37,220 bases of DNA from Nitrospirae bacterium GWC2_57_13 (lineage in GTDB: Bacteria > Nitrospirota > UBA9217): contig MHDZ01000100.1 of assembly GCA_001805055.1 (NCBI GenBank), positions 5,624-42,843 on the forward strand. The letters are read 5' to 3'. The notes beneath the pieces are model-generated. The model had not been told where the DNA came from. It searched no databases and saw only the letters and a program-made list of their open reading frames with translations. Below are positions 1 to 9,781 of this stretch, in pieces. How positions within the stretch are numbered: the stretch's first letter is position 1; every line of letters starts with the position of its first letter. Made by a program: the position numbers and the translations under genes.

Positions 1-2
1 TT

Positions 3-389
3 GTCGAAGCCGCAAAGCCCACAAAGCAGCAAACAATCAATGCAACGTGGCGCGTTGAGGCGCTCTGGACCTTGCTTTGGGCCTTGGGGAAAGTGGAGAG
101 TCTGGATTTTCCCATCGCGCCCTGCGATCCGCAGAGGATCCATGGTCTGATGCCGAATCCGGAAGAAGCCAAGGGATTCATTGCCTCGGCCAAACTGCGC
201 AATATCGAGGCGATCCTGGATGAGACTGACAAGATATACCGCATCCATTGGGCCGTTCGAGATGCTCAGCTCAACAAAAAGACGGTACCCGCGAAACTTG
301 ATTCCGGAGTCGTTGTGGAGCGCCACTATGCCTTGAATTGGCTCATATGGTACGCAGATGAGTGGGATGAAATCACGACGGACACATAG
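3..389 (+). CDS. DUF4272 domain-containing protein, C-terminal part (5' end runs off the window)
   Basis: Frame is open from base 3 (VEAAKPTKQQTINATWRVEALWTLLWALGKVE...). The ...ERHYALNWLIWYADEWDEITTDT C-terminus is typical of DUF4272. The annotated ATG at 72 is internal. Confidence 0.75.
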   Translation, partial: VEAAKPTKQQTINATWRVEALWTLLWALGKVESLDFPIAPCDPQRIHGLMPNPEEAKGFIASAKLRNIEAILDETDKIYRIHWAVRDAQLNKKTVPAKLDSGVVVERHYALNWLIWYADEWDEITTDT

Positions 390-453
390 ACATGCCTTTC
401 GACGCGCTGCCGAAAGCAGCGCCAGCTGTTCTTTTATTATGGGAGTTTAAATC

Positions 454-1248
454 ATGAAGTTCTTGCATCCTGTCCTGCTGAGTGTCTTCATATCATTTTC
501 TGTTTCATCAGCAACTGCAGCTGAATCATCCCCCTTTTATTTCGGACTATCGAATGCGAAAGGGGATCAGGTCATCCTGTACAATCACGATGAGAATATT
601 CCCGGTCAATTGCATGCAATTTTGCCATCAGGCGGAAATTGCCTGCTGACCTTTGTTGAAAAAAGGGCCAGGAAGCCCGAGGACACGGGACGCCAAACAG
701 CGAAAAACTTCGACAACCTGGGAGGCGTTGTTTTTCAGGCGCCGAAAGAATGCCTTGCCGGCGACCGAACAGTTGTACTGATCGACTCGGATCATCTCGA
801 CAAACATACACCTGTCCCGGTCAAGCCCGATGAATTTTCACCAGTTGACAGTGCTGATATCACCCGCATTGAATCTGCAAAAAAAATGAAGGTCCAGTCT
901 TCCTGGAACCTGGCCGGCCTGGGTCCTGATGCAACCATCGCACTCGTTCAATTCCTCCCTCAAAGGAATAAAAATATTGCCAGCCTTGTATTGATCACAA
1001 AAAAGCATCTCGTCTTTGAGGACTACCGAGGCAGCACAAAAAATAACAACTCAGTATGGCGGGTAGACGATGGTGGTATTTTGAATCCCCGCGATTTTCA
1101 AATTCTTGCCGCCTTTCGGACCCCTTCCGGCATTGAGCTCATACGGGCCTGGGCCGGCTTTGAAGGCGAAAGCGCGGCGCTCTTGCGGGAAGAGGGCGCA
1201 AAGTTTTTGACTGTGCTCACTCAGTATCGTTATTGGGTCGGCCTGTAG
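454..1248 (+). CDS. hypothetical secreted protein
   Basis: ORF of 264 aa with N-terminal signal peptide (MKFLHPVLLSVFISFSVSSATAAE). Confidence 0.6.
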   Translation: MKFLHPVLLSVFISFSVSSATAAESSPFYFGLSNAKGDQVILYNHDENIPGQLHAILPSGGNCLLTFVEKRARKPEDTGRQTAKNFDNLGGVVFQAPKECLAGDRTVVLIDSDHLDKHTPVPVKPDEFSPVDSADITRIESAKKMKVQSSWNLAGLGPDATIALVQFLPQRNKNIASLVLITKKHLVFEDYRGSTKNNNSVWRVDDGGILNPRDFQILAAFRTPSGIELIRAWAGFEGESAALLREEGAKFLTVLTQYRYWVGL

Positions 1249-1271
1249 CAGCAGCCAGGCATAGGTAAACG

Positions 1272-1721
1272 ATGCGAATAACCTCCACAGACAGCAAAGC
1301 ATGGGTAGAGATCACACCGGGGAAGAGCTCCCTGTCTTTTACCATCGAATGTATGGTCATTGGCGGAGAAAGCACGCTCCATGGAAAGAACGCCGATCTT
1401 TACCTCCAGAATATTGAGGCGTTTGCAACGGACCTGGACAAGTTCATTCTCGACAGGAATCTGCGGCCCCAGCTGAATGGAGTATATGGACCGTGCCTGG
1501 AGTTCTACCGGTCCAAAACAAATGCCACAGCGGTGATGGTGCGCTTCATTGTTGTCGATGACTCCAGCGCGTATGCGGAAAACGTGGAATTCAAGACAAC
1601 AGGCGCATTTGAGATCAATGCCGAATTTCTTAATGAATACGTTAGCGGGTTCGAAGAGCTGGCAAAAGCCTGGCCCGCACTTCGCGATCGACTCGCTGCG
1701 TCAGCGCTAAGCAGAGAGTGA
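1272..1721 (+). CDS. hypothetical protein, possibly WapI/DUF6228-like immunity family
   Basis: 149 aa ORF; pattern of beta strands followed by DLYLQNIEAFATDLDKF resembles WapI/DUF6228-type small proteins. Weak assignment from memory. Confidence 0.45.
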   Translation: MRITSTDSKAWVEITPGKSSLSFTIECMVIGGESTLHGKNADLYLQNIEAFATDLDKFILDRNLRPQLNGVYGPCLEFYRSKTNATAVMVRFIVVDDSSAYAENVEFKTTGAFEINAEFLNEYVSGFEELAKAWPALRDRLAASALSRE

Positions 1722-1889
1722 CTCCCTGATGAGGAACTAAATTAGAACTTGACGACATCATTCAATCCGGCGACTCCTGCTCATATTTTGTCTGTGTCTA
1801 TTGACCCGAACGGAAAGCCACTGACATGCTCACCTGCAGGCGATTGCGGTCAGTTCGGCTTCGCCTTACAGGAAACAACGCTCAACTCT

Positions 1890-1985
1890 GCGGGCGAAGC
1901 GAAGCAATCTCGCAGCGCGGCAATACATTGACTAACGGATTGCCGCGTCGAAAAAACGTCCCTCGCAATGACAAGGAAGGGATTT
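1890..1985. repeat. dispersed 'GCAATCTC ... GATTGCCGCGTC ... CCTCGCAATGACA' type intergenic repeat with an inverted repeat
   Basis: CGCGGCAAT (1916-1924) and ATTGCCGCG (1939-1947) form a perfect 9-bp inverted repeat, within gcgaagcgaagcaatctcgcagcg...gtccctcgcaatgacaaggaaggg. Confidence 0.55.
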
Positions 1986-2215
1986 TCAGCCGCCTATACA
2001 TGGGTGACCCTGTGAAATTATGGATATGCTCAAAAAGACATCGCGAACCATCTCGAAATTCACTATACTCCAATAAGCAACCTGATGAACGTTTTGTTGG
2101 CAACGCGATATCTCAAGACCTGATGATCATATAAAAGGCATGTCCTTAGACATACACGAAAGCTGAGGCTTAAAATATGAACCGCACAAGGACCGACAAT
2201 CAGGAGGATCGCACG

Positions 2216-2569
2216 ATGATGAAACGCTTCGCCGTTATTTCCGTAATTTCCGCATTGCTTCTTAGCGCCTGCGGAGGCCGCATGGCGAGACCGATCAAGG
2301 CTGTATGGCCCGATGACGCGACCATGACATGCGAGGACCTCAGCTCCGAACGGCGGCGCAATAACGGGGAGATTGCGATGCTGAGGGCGGAAAAAGCGAG
2401 GAGGATAAAACACAATGTTGACTCCCTCTGCCTCTTCTTCTGCATCATCCCTCTGTTCACTTTGGATTTTAACGACACCCAGGATATTGAAGTTGATGCA
2501 TATAAAGAGAGAAACAGGCGGCTGGATGACCTGGCTCGCCAAAAGAACTGCCCGGCGGTTCAGAAATAG
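2216..2569 (+). CDS. hypothetical lipoprotein
   Basis: RBS caggagg before ATG at 2216; MMKRFAVISVISALLLSACGG is a lipobox-type signal. Confidence 0.6.
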   Translation: MMKRFAVISVISALLLSACGGRMARPIKAVWPDDATMTCEDLSSERRRNNGEIAMLRAEKARRIKHNVDSLCLFFCIIPLFTLDFNDTQDIEVDAYKERNRRLDDLARQKNCPAVQK

Positions 2570-2933
2570 CATAAGCTCGGATGGTATGGGTGACGCTCTT
2601 TCGTGATCGCCTTAGCATGGCCCAGGCTTGCACCTGCTGTCGGTAAAAAAGCTGATCGATTGCCCGCTGAAATGGGAAGTTTTATTGATCGACGGGCGTC
2701 GGGTTGGGGTCACATGAGATTCCCTGGTCTTTCACATACAAGAGGAAACACTTCGAACACCTGCAAGCTGCTCTTTCAGTGCGCCGAGACCATCGGGAAG
2801 GACGTAGCGGAATGGCTCCAGAAACCGACCATGAACGCCCAGCTGGGCACCGCAGGAAAACTGCAAGAGGACGAGGGGAAATCAACGGATACTGAGGCAA
2901 AGGATCCTGCCGATAAATAGCGAGCTGCTGATT

Positions 2934-3392
2934 ATGAAACTCTCACACACGCTCATAGTTGTTGTCTTTCTGGGTGGCTTCGTCGGCTGCACTGCAACCA
3001 CGCCGATGCTCGGCCCCTCACCTCCACACCCCTCGGAAGTGTCATCCATTCGTGTCGTTCCGATAACTCCGGCCGAAGGCGCGCCCTATGATATTTCTGA
3101 CCGCGTAGCCTCGATCGTCTCGTCCTATGCCTTTTCAGAGCAGGGATGGACGCCATCGAAAGGGCGCGTTCTTGCGCCGCTCTATCGCCTTGACTTTATC
3201 AAGGGACCAAAGACCGTGGCTGTCTATTGGCTTGGGACAAACTCCCACCCTCCGGAATTTCCCTGCTACTCCCTCTGCTCCGGGTGGTGGGTGGGCAGCT
3301 CGACGGCTGCCGGCGCGCTCGACAGCACTCGCTACAAGGGTCTGACCTCTTCGACCTATCTGTATCTGCTGCGCGACCTTGAAAGGCCATGA
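2934..3392 (+). CDS. hypothetical lipoprotein
   Basis: MKLSHTLIVVVFLGGFVGCTATTP lipobox signal; 152 aa ORF. Confidence 0.6.
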   Translation: MKLSHTLIVVVFLGGFVGCTATTPMLGPSPPHPSEVSSIRVVPITPAEGAPYDISDRVASIVSSYAFSEQGWTPSKGRVLAPLYRLDFIKGPKTVAVYWLGTNSHPPEFPCYSLCSGWWVGSSTAAGALDSTRYKGLTSSTYLYLLRDLERP

Positions 3393-3411
3393 ATGCGGGA
3401 AAGGAGGACCC

Positions 3412-3789
3412 ATGACAGAACAAAATCCTTTCATTTGGCATGAGCTGGTCACTCTTGACCAGAAAAGAAGCGGAGTGTTCTTCAGTCATCTGTTCGGCTG
3501 GACTTGCAAGGAAGTTGATGCAGGGCCATTCGGCATCTACACCCTTTTCCAGAAGAATGGCCGCGATGTCGCCGGAATGATGAACCCCACACCTGAGACA
3601 CCGGGCAAGGGGCCGTTCTGGCATTCCTATATCGCAGTAGAAGACGTCGAAGACTGCGCCAGGCGCGCTCCTTCGCTCGGCGGCAGCGTCATAGTCCCTC
3701 CCCATGATGTTCCGGATGTTGGACGGATCTGTATTGTGGCCGACCCCACCGGGGCCATAACGCATGTGATGCAGCCTCTGAGTAAATGA
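3412..3789 (+). CDS. VOC (glyoxalase/bleomycin-resistance) family protein
   Basis: RBS aaaggagg at ~3399; MTEQNPFIWHELVTLDQKRSGVFFSHLFGWTCKEVD...GRICIVADPTGAITHVMQP matches VOC half-domain pattern. Confidence 0.8.
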   Translation: MTEQNPFIWHELVTLDQKRSGVFFSHLFGWTCKEVDAGPFGIYTLFQKNGRDVAGMMNPTPETPGKGPFWHSYIAVEDVEDCARRAPSLGGSVIVPPHDVPDVGRICIVADPTGAITHVMQPLSK

Positions 3790-3950
3790 AGCATAACCGT
3801 GCCTTCAAGCATCTGCCGATGATCGTTCAAGCTGTTCCTGGTTTATCGCGGCGAAATTTAGGCTGTTACGGGTTTGCAGGTCGGATAGAGAGAATCAAAG
3901 CTTGATAAAAAGCCTAACCATCTGGACAAGCGGCTGATTCACGCGCCGGA

Positions 3951-4919
3951 ATGGTTGGTAAATATAAAGGAGCGCAGAACGTGAGACGAACATTAACGAG
4001 ATTATTCATATTGGTCATTTCTTGCTTTATACTGAATCTTGGATGCGCCGATAAATCCCTGAAAACAGAATCACCAGAAACGCAGCGAAATGATGACGCT
4101 GATGGCCATTTGAAATTACTTGAGGATCGTACTTTTGAGACACCTGAAGCAAAGAAATTCGGGCCATTCAATATTGGACAAAAACGCTTCTTCCTTACAT
4201 ATCATTATGTCGGCCCAACCACAGGTGCGTTACTAGAGATAAAAGATCAATCAGGCGTATCGTTTTTTAAAGAAGCCCATCACATAAGTCATGATTCACT
4301 GCTGGATGTTGAGGGCGCTTTTAAGCTTGAGGGCAGAAACGGAGAAGGCATTATCGTCTATTATGATGCAGGGCCTAACGCGCCCCCGTGCGGACCTGCA
4401 TTTCAAATTTTCAGTCTGGCAAGAGATTCATTTAAGCCATTGTCGACGCGCATATCGTTTTGCGGCCACTTTGAGAAATTATCTGAAGGAGCACCTGACG
4501 AGATCGTAATGCTGCCGGATGGCAACATTCTCAACGTAGGGGTCTGGAGTGATTCGTTTGGCATTCGCATTCCACTTAAAGTTGATTTTCAAAAAATGAC
4601 AATTACGCCCTCTGTGTCACAGGGCATATTTGATATCGACATCCCCTATTCAGTTGAGCCAATCAACACTTTTTCTGGACATGAGCTCACAATCTATGGC
4701 GCTCATAGTAGAAATGCAAAAAACGTGTCAATTGGCGCGGCAGAAATTCATACAATTGAATTTGTTAAGGCATATGCAGAAGTTCAATTAACAATAGTGA
4801 GCGAGTCCCAACTTAATATACAACTATCAAATGAATGGCTGAAAGTTAAAGTAAACGGGCATGAAGGATGGGTAAATGGAACAAATGATTATCGGTTATT
4901 AGGATTGCCGTTGTATTAA
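3951..4919 (+). CDS. hypothetical lipoprotein with possible C-terminal SH3-like domain
   Basis: LFILVISCFILNLGCADKS lipobox; C-terminal ...LSNEWLKVKVNGHEGWVNGTNDYRLLGLPLY resembles SH3-type 'GWV' segments. The annotated start may be upstream of the true start. Confidence 0.55.
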   Translation: MVGKYKGAQNVRRTLTRLFILVISCFILNLGCADKSLKTESPETQRNDDADGHLKLLEDRTFETPEAKKFGPFNIGQKRFFLTYHYVGPTTGALLEIKDQSGVSFFKEAHHISHDSLLDVEGAFKLEGRNGEGIIVYYDAGPNAPPCGPAFQIFSLARDSFKPLSTRISFCGHFEKLSEGAPDEIVMLPDGNILNVGVWSDSFGIRIPLKVDFQKMTITPSVSQGIFDIDIPYSVEPINTFSGHELTIYGAHSRNAKNVSIGAAEIHTIEFVKAYAEVQLTIVSESQLNIQLSNEWLKVKVNGHEGWVNGTNDYRLLGLPLY

Positions 4920-5091
4920 TCTTTTTTTTAAGTCTGGTAGAACACGACGAAACCCGATACATTAGACAGCCTGTCGCTCCACTTCTTCCACTTCATAGCA
5001 CGTAAGATCTCCGCGCTACTTCGCTGCTTGAGGGGAGGGGAGTACCGGGACGCGAAACCGATGTCCCTGCGGATCATGGCTCAGGCCCGCA

Positions 5092-5622
5092 GTGGACCGG
5101 CAAAGAAAAATGACAATGATGGGCAACACTTTTTATGGAGATTCAAAAAACGTGAAACGCACATTGAGGAATTCATTCTTCTTTGCTATTTTCAGTCCCC
5201 TCATCATTGCTATCCATGTAACAACGTTTTTCCTGGGGAAGAAAAGAAGCTTCCGCTTCTGGGGGCCGCGCATAACCCATACTGCGAAACTGGTGGTGAA
5301 GCTGTTTGTCCCTGATATCCCAACGTCACAGCATTTTGATCAACTATCTGCAAAGATAAGACCACGGATCCCGCTTTGGGGTTTTGTCTGGGATATTAAA
5401 ATAACGGAAGACACAAAGGATGTTCTCCAATTACACATCGGGAATTGTCCCTTTTGCGAGGTCTTTGCCTTTGCAGGTTTGTCGGAATTGAACCCCTATG
5501 CCTGCGAAGGCGACTGGGCGTATGCCGGAGAGAAAAGCGATAAATGGAGTTTCGACAGGAAACATCAGATCGGCACAGGCGATAGCTTTTGCGACCACAC
5601 GTATAAAAGGCTGCATAAATGA
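5092..5622 (+). CDS. L-2-amino-thiazoline-4-carboxylic acid hydrolase-like protein
   Basis: ...LQLHIGNCPFCEVFAFAGLSELNPYACEGDWAYAGEKSDKWSFDRKHQIGTGDSFCDHTYKRLHK follows the Cys-rich pattern of the ATC hydrolase family (PF14196). True start probably internal (5110 or later). Confidence 0.65.
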   Translation: MDRQRKMTMMGNTFYGDSKNVKRTLRNSFFFAIFSPLIIAIHVTTFFLGKKRSFRFWGPRITHTAKLVVKLFVPDIPTSQHFDQLSAKIRPRIPLWGFVWDIKITEDTKDVLQLHIGNCPFCEVFAFAGLSELNPYACEGDWAYAGEKSDKWSFDRKHQIGTGDSFCDHTYKRLHK

Positions 5623-5718
5623 ACTTGGGTCAAAAAAGGGACCGCTTCTCGATGACCTGTCGTGAAGCGGCCCTATGCATTCATATACTCCCCGGCGGCA
5701 TGCCTGCCGCCGGCCGAA

Positions 5719-5874
5719 TCACCGGTCGAGAATAAGCATGATGCCGGCGGCGATGGCAAGGATCGCCATGACCGTGCCGCTTCCCCGGAAGCTCAGCCCC
5801 AGCAAGGGCATGAGGCCTTTCGCAATAAGCCAGATAGCGAGAAGAAAAGTCCCCACATTGCGCGACAGTTTCAT
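5719..5874 (-). CDS. small (51 aa) two-helix membrane protein
   Basis: Below the ORF-track cutoff. Minus-strand GGAGGAAGACT-ATG gives MKLSRNVGTFLLAIWLIAKGLMPLLGLSFRGSGTVMAILAIAAGIMLILDR*; strong RBS and two hydrophobic segments. Confidence 0.7.
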   Translation of the reverse strand: MKLSRNVGTFLLAIWLIAKGLMPLLGLSFRGSGTVMAILAIAAGIMLILDR

Positions 5875-5967
5875 AGTCTTCCTCCTTGGATGATCGAAGT
5901 GATGTTAAACGTTTTGCCACAGAATTGCTTAGCGCAGCGCCACATCAGGCCAACGAGCCGAGTCCGA

Positions 5968-6052
5968 AACCCCTCACCCCCGCCCTCTCCCCGAAGGGGC
6001 GAAGGGATTTTTATTTCCTCTCCCATCAGGGGAGAGGATTGAGGTGAGGTCC
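5968..6052. repeat. CCTCACCCCCGCCCTCTCCCC...GGGGAGAGG...GGTGAGG imperfect inverted repeat (REP-like)
   Basis: cccctcacccccgccctctcccc ... caggggagaggattgaggtgagg read directly; arms complementary over most of their length. Confidence 0.55.
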
Positions 6053-6192
6053 ATTATTTTCTCTGCCGTGCCTGTCAGGTGAACATCTCTAGACAAGCAC
6101 ACGATCTTTTATTCCGTCCTTATCGAACGTTATCCGCTCTTTCCGTGTCCCTATAGGATCTCTTCAGGATCATTAACTTCTTCGTATTGCTG

Positions 6193-7038
6193 TTATTGTA
6201 GCACAGGATTTGACTCGGCAGGGACATCGGAGCGGGAAAATGACAGGACGTTCGGGCTGCCGTCCGTTTTTTTCCTGACAAAGGTCCGGACCGGCTCGAA
6301 GTCATGCCGGTCCATCAGCGTTGCGATGCGGCGAGCCTCGCTGTCCGACACATCGGCGGGAGAGATCGAGGAGATCTCGGGAATGATGAATATGCTCTCA
6401 GGTTTTACGTACGTCGCGAGCTGCTTGAAAAAGGACTCCTGGCACCGTCCGACGAACCCGCCGCCGATCATCACTTTCTCTGAGCGGACGGAGTTCAGGT
6501 ACTGATAGAGCAGCAGCATATCCTCCTGGGCAAGCGCTCCGTTCGTAGTTGACTCGGAATATACGTAGAACACCCTGCCTGCACCGTTGATCTGCCTGTT
6601 GAGATAGGCCCCATAGCCCGCCGCCGCATCCTGCCCCGTGATCGATCCGGCAGGCAGCACCAGGATCATGACCGCGTTGTCGCTGCCGGCGTTGTTCTCC
6701 AGAAACTTCGCCTCATTCCGAAGCTGGTTCCTGACCAGCCTGGCCCTGCCTCCGGAATATTCCCGTGCATTGTCTTCCGGAAAGAACAGCGCATAGGCGG
6801 GATGAACGATTATCGCAACGTGCGCAGGCTTGCCGGACAGGGACGCATCAACGACAGCTTCCCTGAGGTGAGGTATGGCTTGCGTTCCCTCGGTCTGTCG
6901 CTGATACCGGACGCGCTCCGCTGCCGTGGAAAGAAGCGGCCCGTCGCCTGCCCTGTGCCCCTGACATCCCGCAGCCGCGATGAAGAGGACGAGCACAATA
7001 TACCTGCTGGTCACGATTATAGATGTACGAAACTTCAT
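6193..7038 (-). CDS. hypothetical lipoprotein
   Basis: 281 aa ORF with MKFRTSIIVTSRYIVLVLFIAAAGCQGH lipobox signal. Confidence 0.6.
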   Translation of the reverse strand: MKFRTSIIVTSRYIVLVLFIAAAGCQGHRAGDGPLLSTAAERVRYQRQTEGTQAIPHLREAVVDASLSGKPAHVAIIVHPAYALFFPEDNAREYSGGRARLVRNQLRNEAKFLENNAGSDNAVMILVLPAGSITGQDAAAGYGAYLNRQINGAGRVFYVYSESTTNGALAQEDMLLLYQYLNSVRSEKVMIGGGFVGRCQESFFKQLATYVKPESIFIIPEISSISPADVSDSEARRIATLMDRHDFEPVRTFVRKKTDGSPNVLSFSRSDVPAESNPVLQ

Positions 7039-7153
7039 TGCTCCCGGGCCCTTTCCTTGACGGCTGTATAAAAATACCTAATTTTCGAGGTGATGTAAAC
7101 TCATTTTATTGCGGCAGAATGCTCTCTGGCGGTAATTAGCACTTTACAAACTC

Positions 7154-8041
7154 TTGATCCGATGCTATTTTTCATTCATGTTTATCGACCGCTGCCCGGG
7201 GAAACATCTTCTGCGTACAATTCCTTTCTTGACCGCTTTCGGCATCGCACTGTTTTATATGGCCTTTCTTGACCTCCCACTCCTTCACGCCTCGGAACCG
7301 GACATACGGAATGAGCGGATCGTGAATAGCGCGCCCTTTACGGGCCAACGTTTTCTGATCGCGCAGAACAACTCTGAAAGCAACACAACAGGCGCCGCAA
7401 TATCCGGAACATCCGACGGCATGACCTTCTGGGAATGGCTCTGGGACTATCTCTATACTGGTGCGAGTCTCACTGTTGGCGTTGGCACGCGCCAGGCCGA
7501 ACTGGAGGTAACGCGCAAGAGCGACGATGCCACCGGCAAGATCGTCCAGCGCGACGAAGAGGCCTATTTCATAAGCTACAGCACGCGACCCTCGTTATTC
7601 AGAAATTCGAAGTTCGGGTATACCTTCCTGCTGAACTACACGACCTTCAAACTGGACCAGCAGGAAATTTCCAAGGACGTATACGAGGACCTCGGGACCC
7701 GCATCCGGGGAAAAACCGCCTACGTAGTGCCGTCCTTTTTCTATCAGTGGGGGCAGCATGAACCTTATGCCAAGTTCGTACGGCTCGGCATCGGGATCGG
7801 ACTCGGTGTTGCGAAGTACCAGGGCGATATCATCATGACCGATGCCTTGCCCTACGGAGCTCCCATTTCCATATCGAACGGCTCCTACGACCTGAAGGCA
7901 GCGGCTGGTTTCTTCCTTGATGCCCGGTACCGCTTTATCGGGCTGAACATAAGCAGCGCAGGACCATCCTATAAGGACGACACCTACAAGTATGACGTCC
8001 GCGACATCGCCGTGTACCTCGGCTTCACCTACTATTTCTAG
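7154..8041 (+). CDS. outer-membrane beta-barrel-like protein
   Basis: Signal-like N-terminus, alternating hydrophobic strands and C-terminal aromatic ending (AVYLGFTYYF*). Start may be 7190. Confidence 0.6.
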   Translation: MIRCYFSFMFIDRCPGKHLLRTIPFLTAFGIALFYMAFLDLPLLHASEPDIRNERIVNSAPFTGQRFLIAQNNSESNTTGAAISGTSDGMTFWEWLWDYLYTGASLTVGVGTRQAELEVTRKSDDATGKIVQRDEEAYFISYSTRPSLFRNSKFGYTFLLNYTTFKLDQQEISKDVYEDLGTRIRGKTAYVVPSFFYQWGQHEPYAKFVRLGIGIGLGVAKYQGDIIMTDALPYGAPISISNGSYDLKAAAGFFLDARYRFIGLNISSAGPSYKDDTYKYDVRDIAVYLGFTYYF

Positions 8042-8146
8042 CTTTCCGCAATGATGCTTTACAAGCCTGATCATCCATGATACAGTCTCCTTCAACCTGG
8101 CCTGTCGAACAGTACCTTTTCCTGCAGCGTTCAAGACTATATATCG

Positions 8147-9517
8147 ATGACCCACTTCCTCCACGAATTCTTCTATCCCAGGACCGTCGCCGTTATCGGC
8201 GCCACGGACAAGCCCACGAAACCCGGCCGGGCGATCATGGAGAACCTTGCCGGCTTCACCGGTGAGGTCTTTCCCGTAAACCCGAAGCACACCGAGCTTT
8301 TCGGCCGACGCTGCTACCCCTCGATTACCGACATTCCCGGAACCGTGGACCTTGCCGTTATCGCGCTTCCCGTCATCGCTGTTGAAGCGGCCTTCGCCGA
8401 GATCGTGATGAAGAAGATCCAACGGCTCATCATGATCACCTCGGGCTTTGCCGAGGCAGGGGAAGAAGGCAAGAGGCTCCAGGAGCGTCTTCGCCAGGCC
8501 GCGATCAAATACGGGATCCGGATCATCGGCCCCAACTCCCTCGGCGTCTTCAATACGAAAAACGGCTTCACCAGCTTTTTTGTATCGCCTGAACGCATCA
8601 TGAAGCCGCAGCCGGGGAACCTCTCCATCATCTCCCAGAGCGGGGCCATTGCCGTCATCATGATGGAGGCAATGGCGCGGAACGGCATCGGCATTGCCAA
8701 GGCCATCAACTACGGCAATCGTGTTGACGTGGACGAGGCCGACGCCCTCGACTATCTGACCGAAGACGACCAGACTTCCGCGGTCGTGATGTACATCGAA
8801 TCCGTCGGCGACGGCCGAAAGTTCCTGCAGACCGCAAAGAAATTCGCTTCCCGCAAACCGCTCATCGTCTGGAAGGCGGGAAAGCAGGAGATGGGCGCAT
8901 CTGCCGTGGCTTCGCACACGGCCACGCTTGCGGGCAGATACGCGCTGTACGAAGCGGCGATCCGTCAATCCGGCGCCGTCGAGGCCTACTCCTTTGAACA
9001 CGCCCTCGACGCAGCCAAGGTCGTATCGCTCCTGCACCATACCTGTGTGGGCAACCGGCTGCTGATCGTGACGAACGGCGGCGGCATGGCCGTTGCTGCG
9101 GCCGACGCGGCCGCGCGGGAAGGGTTCGTCATGCCTCCTGTGCCCGAGGGCGTCCGTGAGGTCCTGCGGCGGTCCTTCCCCGCCTTCTTCGTGCTGAACA
9201 ATCCCATCGATATCACGGGGAGCGGCAGCGACGACGACTATTACCGCGCGCTCACCGAGGCCCTGCCGCACTACGACGCGGCCGTCGTCATCGTGCTCAC
9301 CGGGACCACGACGGTAACCGAAAAAAGCGCCGAAATAATCGCCCGGGCCTGCAAAGAACTGAGGAAGCCTGTGGCGACCTGCATGCTTCAGGGCATGCGC
9401 TACGCCGAGGATGTGGAGAAAAGCGTCCAGAAGCTGGGCATCCCGGCCTTCCCTTCGCCAGAGCGGGCTGTGCGGGCCCTGGCGGTGCTGCGGCGCTCGG
9501 GGTGCACGCTGAAGTAG
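8147..9517 (+). CDS. acyl-CoA synthetase (NDP-forming) alpha subunit: CoA-binding and succinyl-CoA ligase-like domains
   Basis: FFYPRTVAVIGATDKPTKPGRAIMENLAGFTGEVFPVNPKHTELFGRRCYPSITDIPGTVDLAVIALP...IISQSGAIAVIMMEAMARNGIG is typical of the CoA-binding half of ADP-forming acetate-CoA ligases. Confidence 0.9.
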   Translation: MTHFLHEFFYPRTVAVIGATDKPTKPGRAIMENLAGFTGEVFPVNPKHTELFGRRCYPSITDIPGTVDLAVIALPVIAVEAAFAEIVMKKIQRLIMITSGFAEAGEEGKRLQERLRQAAIKYGIRIIGPNSLGVFNTKNGFTSFFVSPERIMKPQPGNLSIISQSGAIAVIMMEAMARNGIGIAKAINYGNRVDVDEADALDYLTEDDQTSAVVMYIESVGDGRKFLQTAKKFASRKPLIVWKAGKQEMGASAVASHTATLAGRYALYEAAIRQSGAVEAYSFEHALDAAKVVSLLHHTCVGNRLLIVTNGGGMAVAAADAAAREGFVMPPVPEGVREVLRRSFPAFFVLNNPIDITGSGSDDDYYRALTEALPHYDAAVVIVLTGTTTVTEKSAEIIARACKELRKPVATCMLQGMRYAEDVEKSVQKLGIPAFPSPERAVRALAVLRRSGCTLK

Positions 9518-9570
9518 GGGCGGCCATGGCCGCCCGTGTTTGACAGGCATTTGGGCGAGCATGCTCGCCC
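9518..9570. repeat. paired perfect 18-bp palindromes (REP/BIME-like)
   Basis: GGGCGGCCATGGCCGCCC (9518-9535) and GGGCGAGCATGCTCGCCC (9553-9570), both perfect palindromes 17 nt apart, starting immediately after the stop codon of the upstream CDS. Confidence 0.8.
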
Positions 9571-9781
9571 CTACGTATGCTTGACATGTTCACACGATTG
9601 TTGCAAACAGCATGGCCTTAGTTACTAAAGAATCAAAAGCTCCTCAGAACGGGTAGAATATTTTCAATAAAAGCAAAAATGCCCTGTAAATAAAGGATGA
9701 AACGGCTGCTTTTGAACCGCCGTTTTCCGTCAATTTGCACTTTCCAATTTACAATTTCCCATTGCGGCAGGAGGCCGCACC

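Noticed and set aside
5638-5673. GGGACCGCTTC...GAAGCGGCCC hairpin
   Set aside because: Imperfect stem without a T-tract; may be a bidirectional terminator but not supportable alone.
7595-9562. 655-aa minus-strand ORF
   Set aside because: Antisense to the well-supported acyl-CoA synthetase alpha subunit and barrel gene. His/Arg/Gly-rich composition is typical of shadow ORFs in GC-rich DNA.
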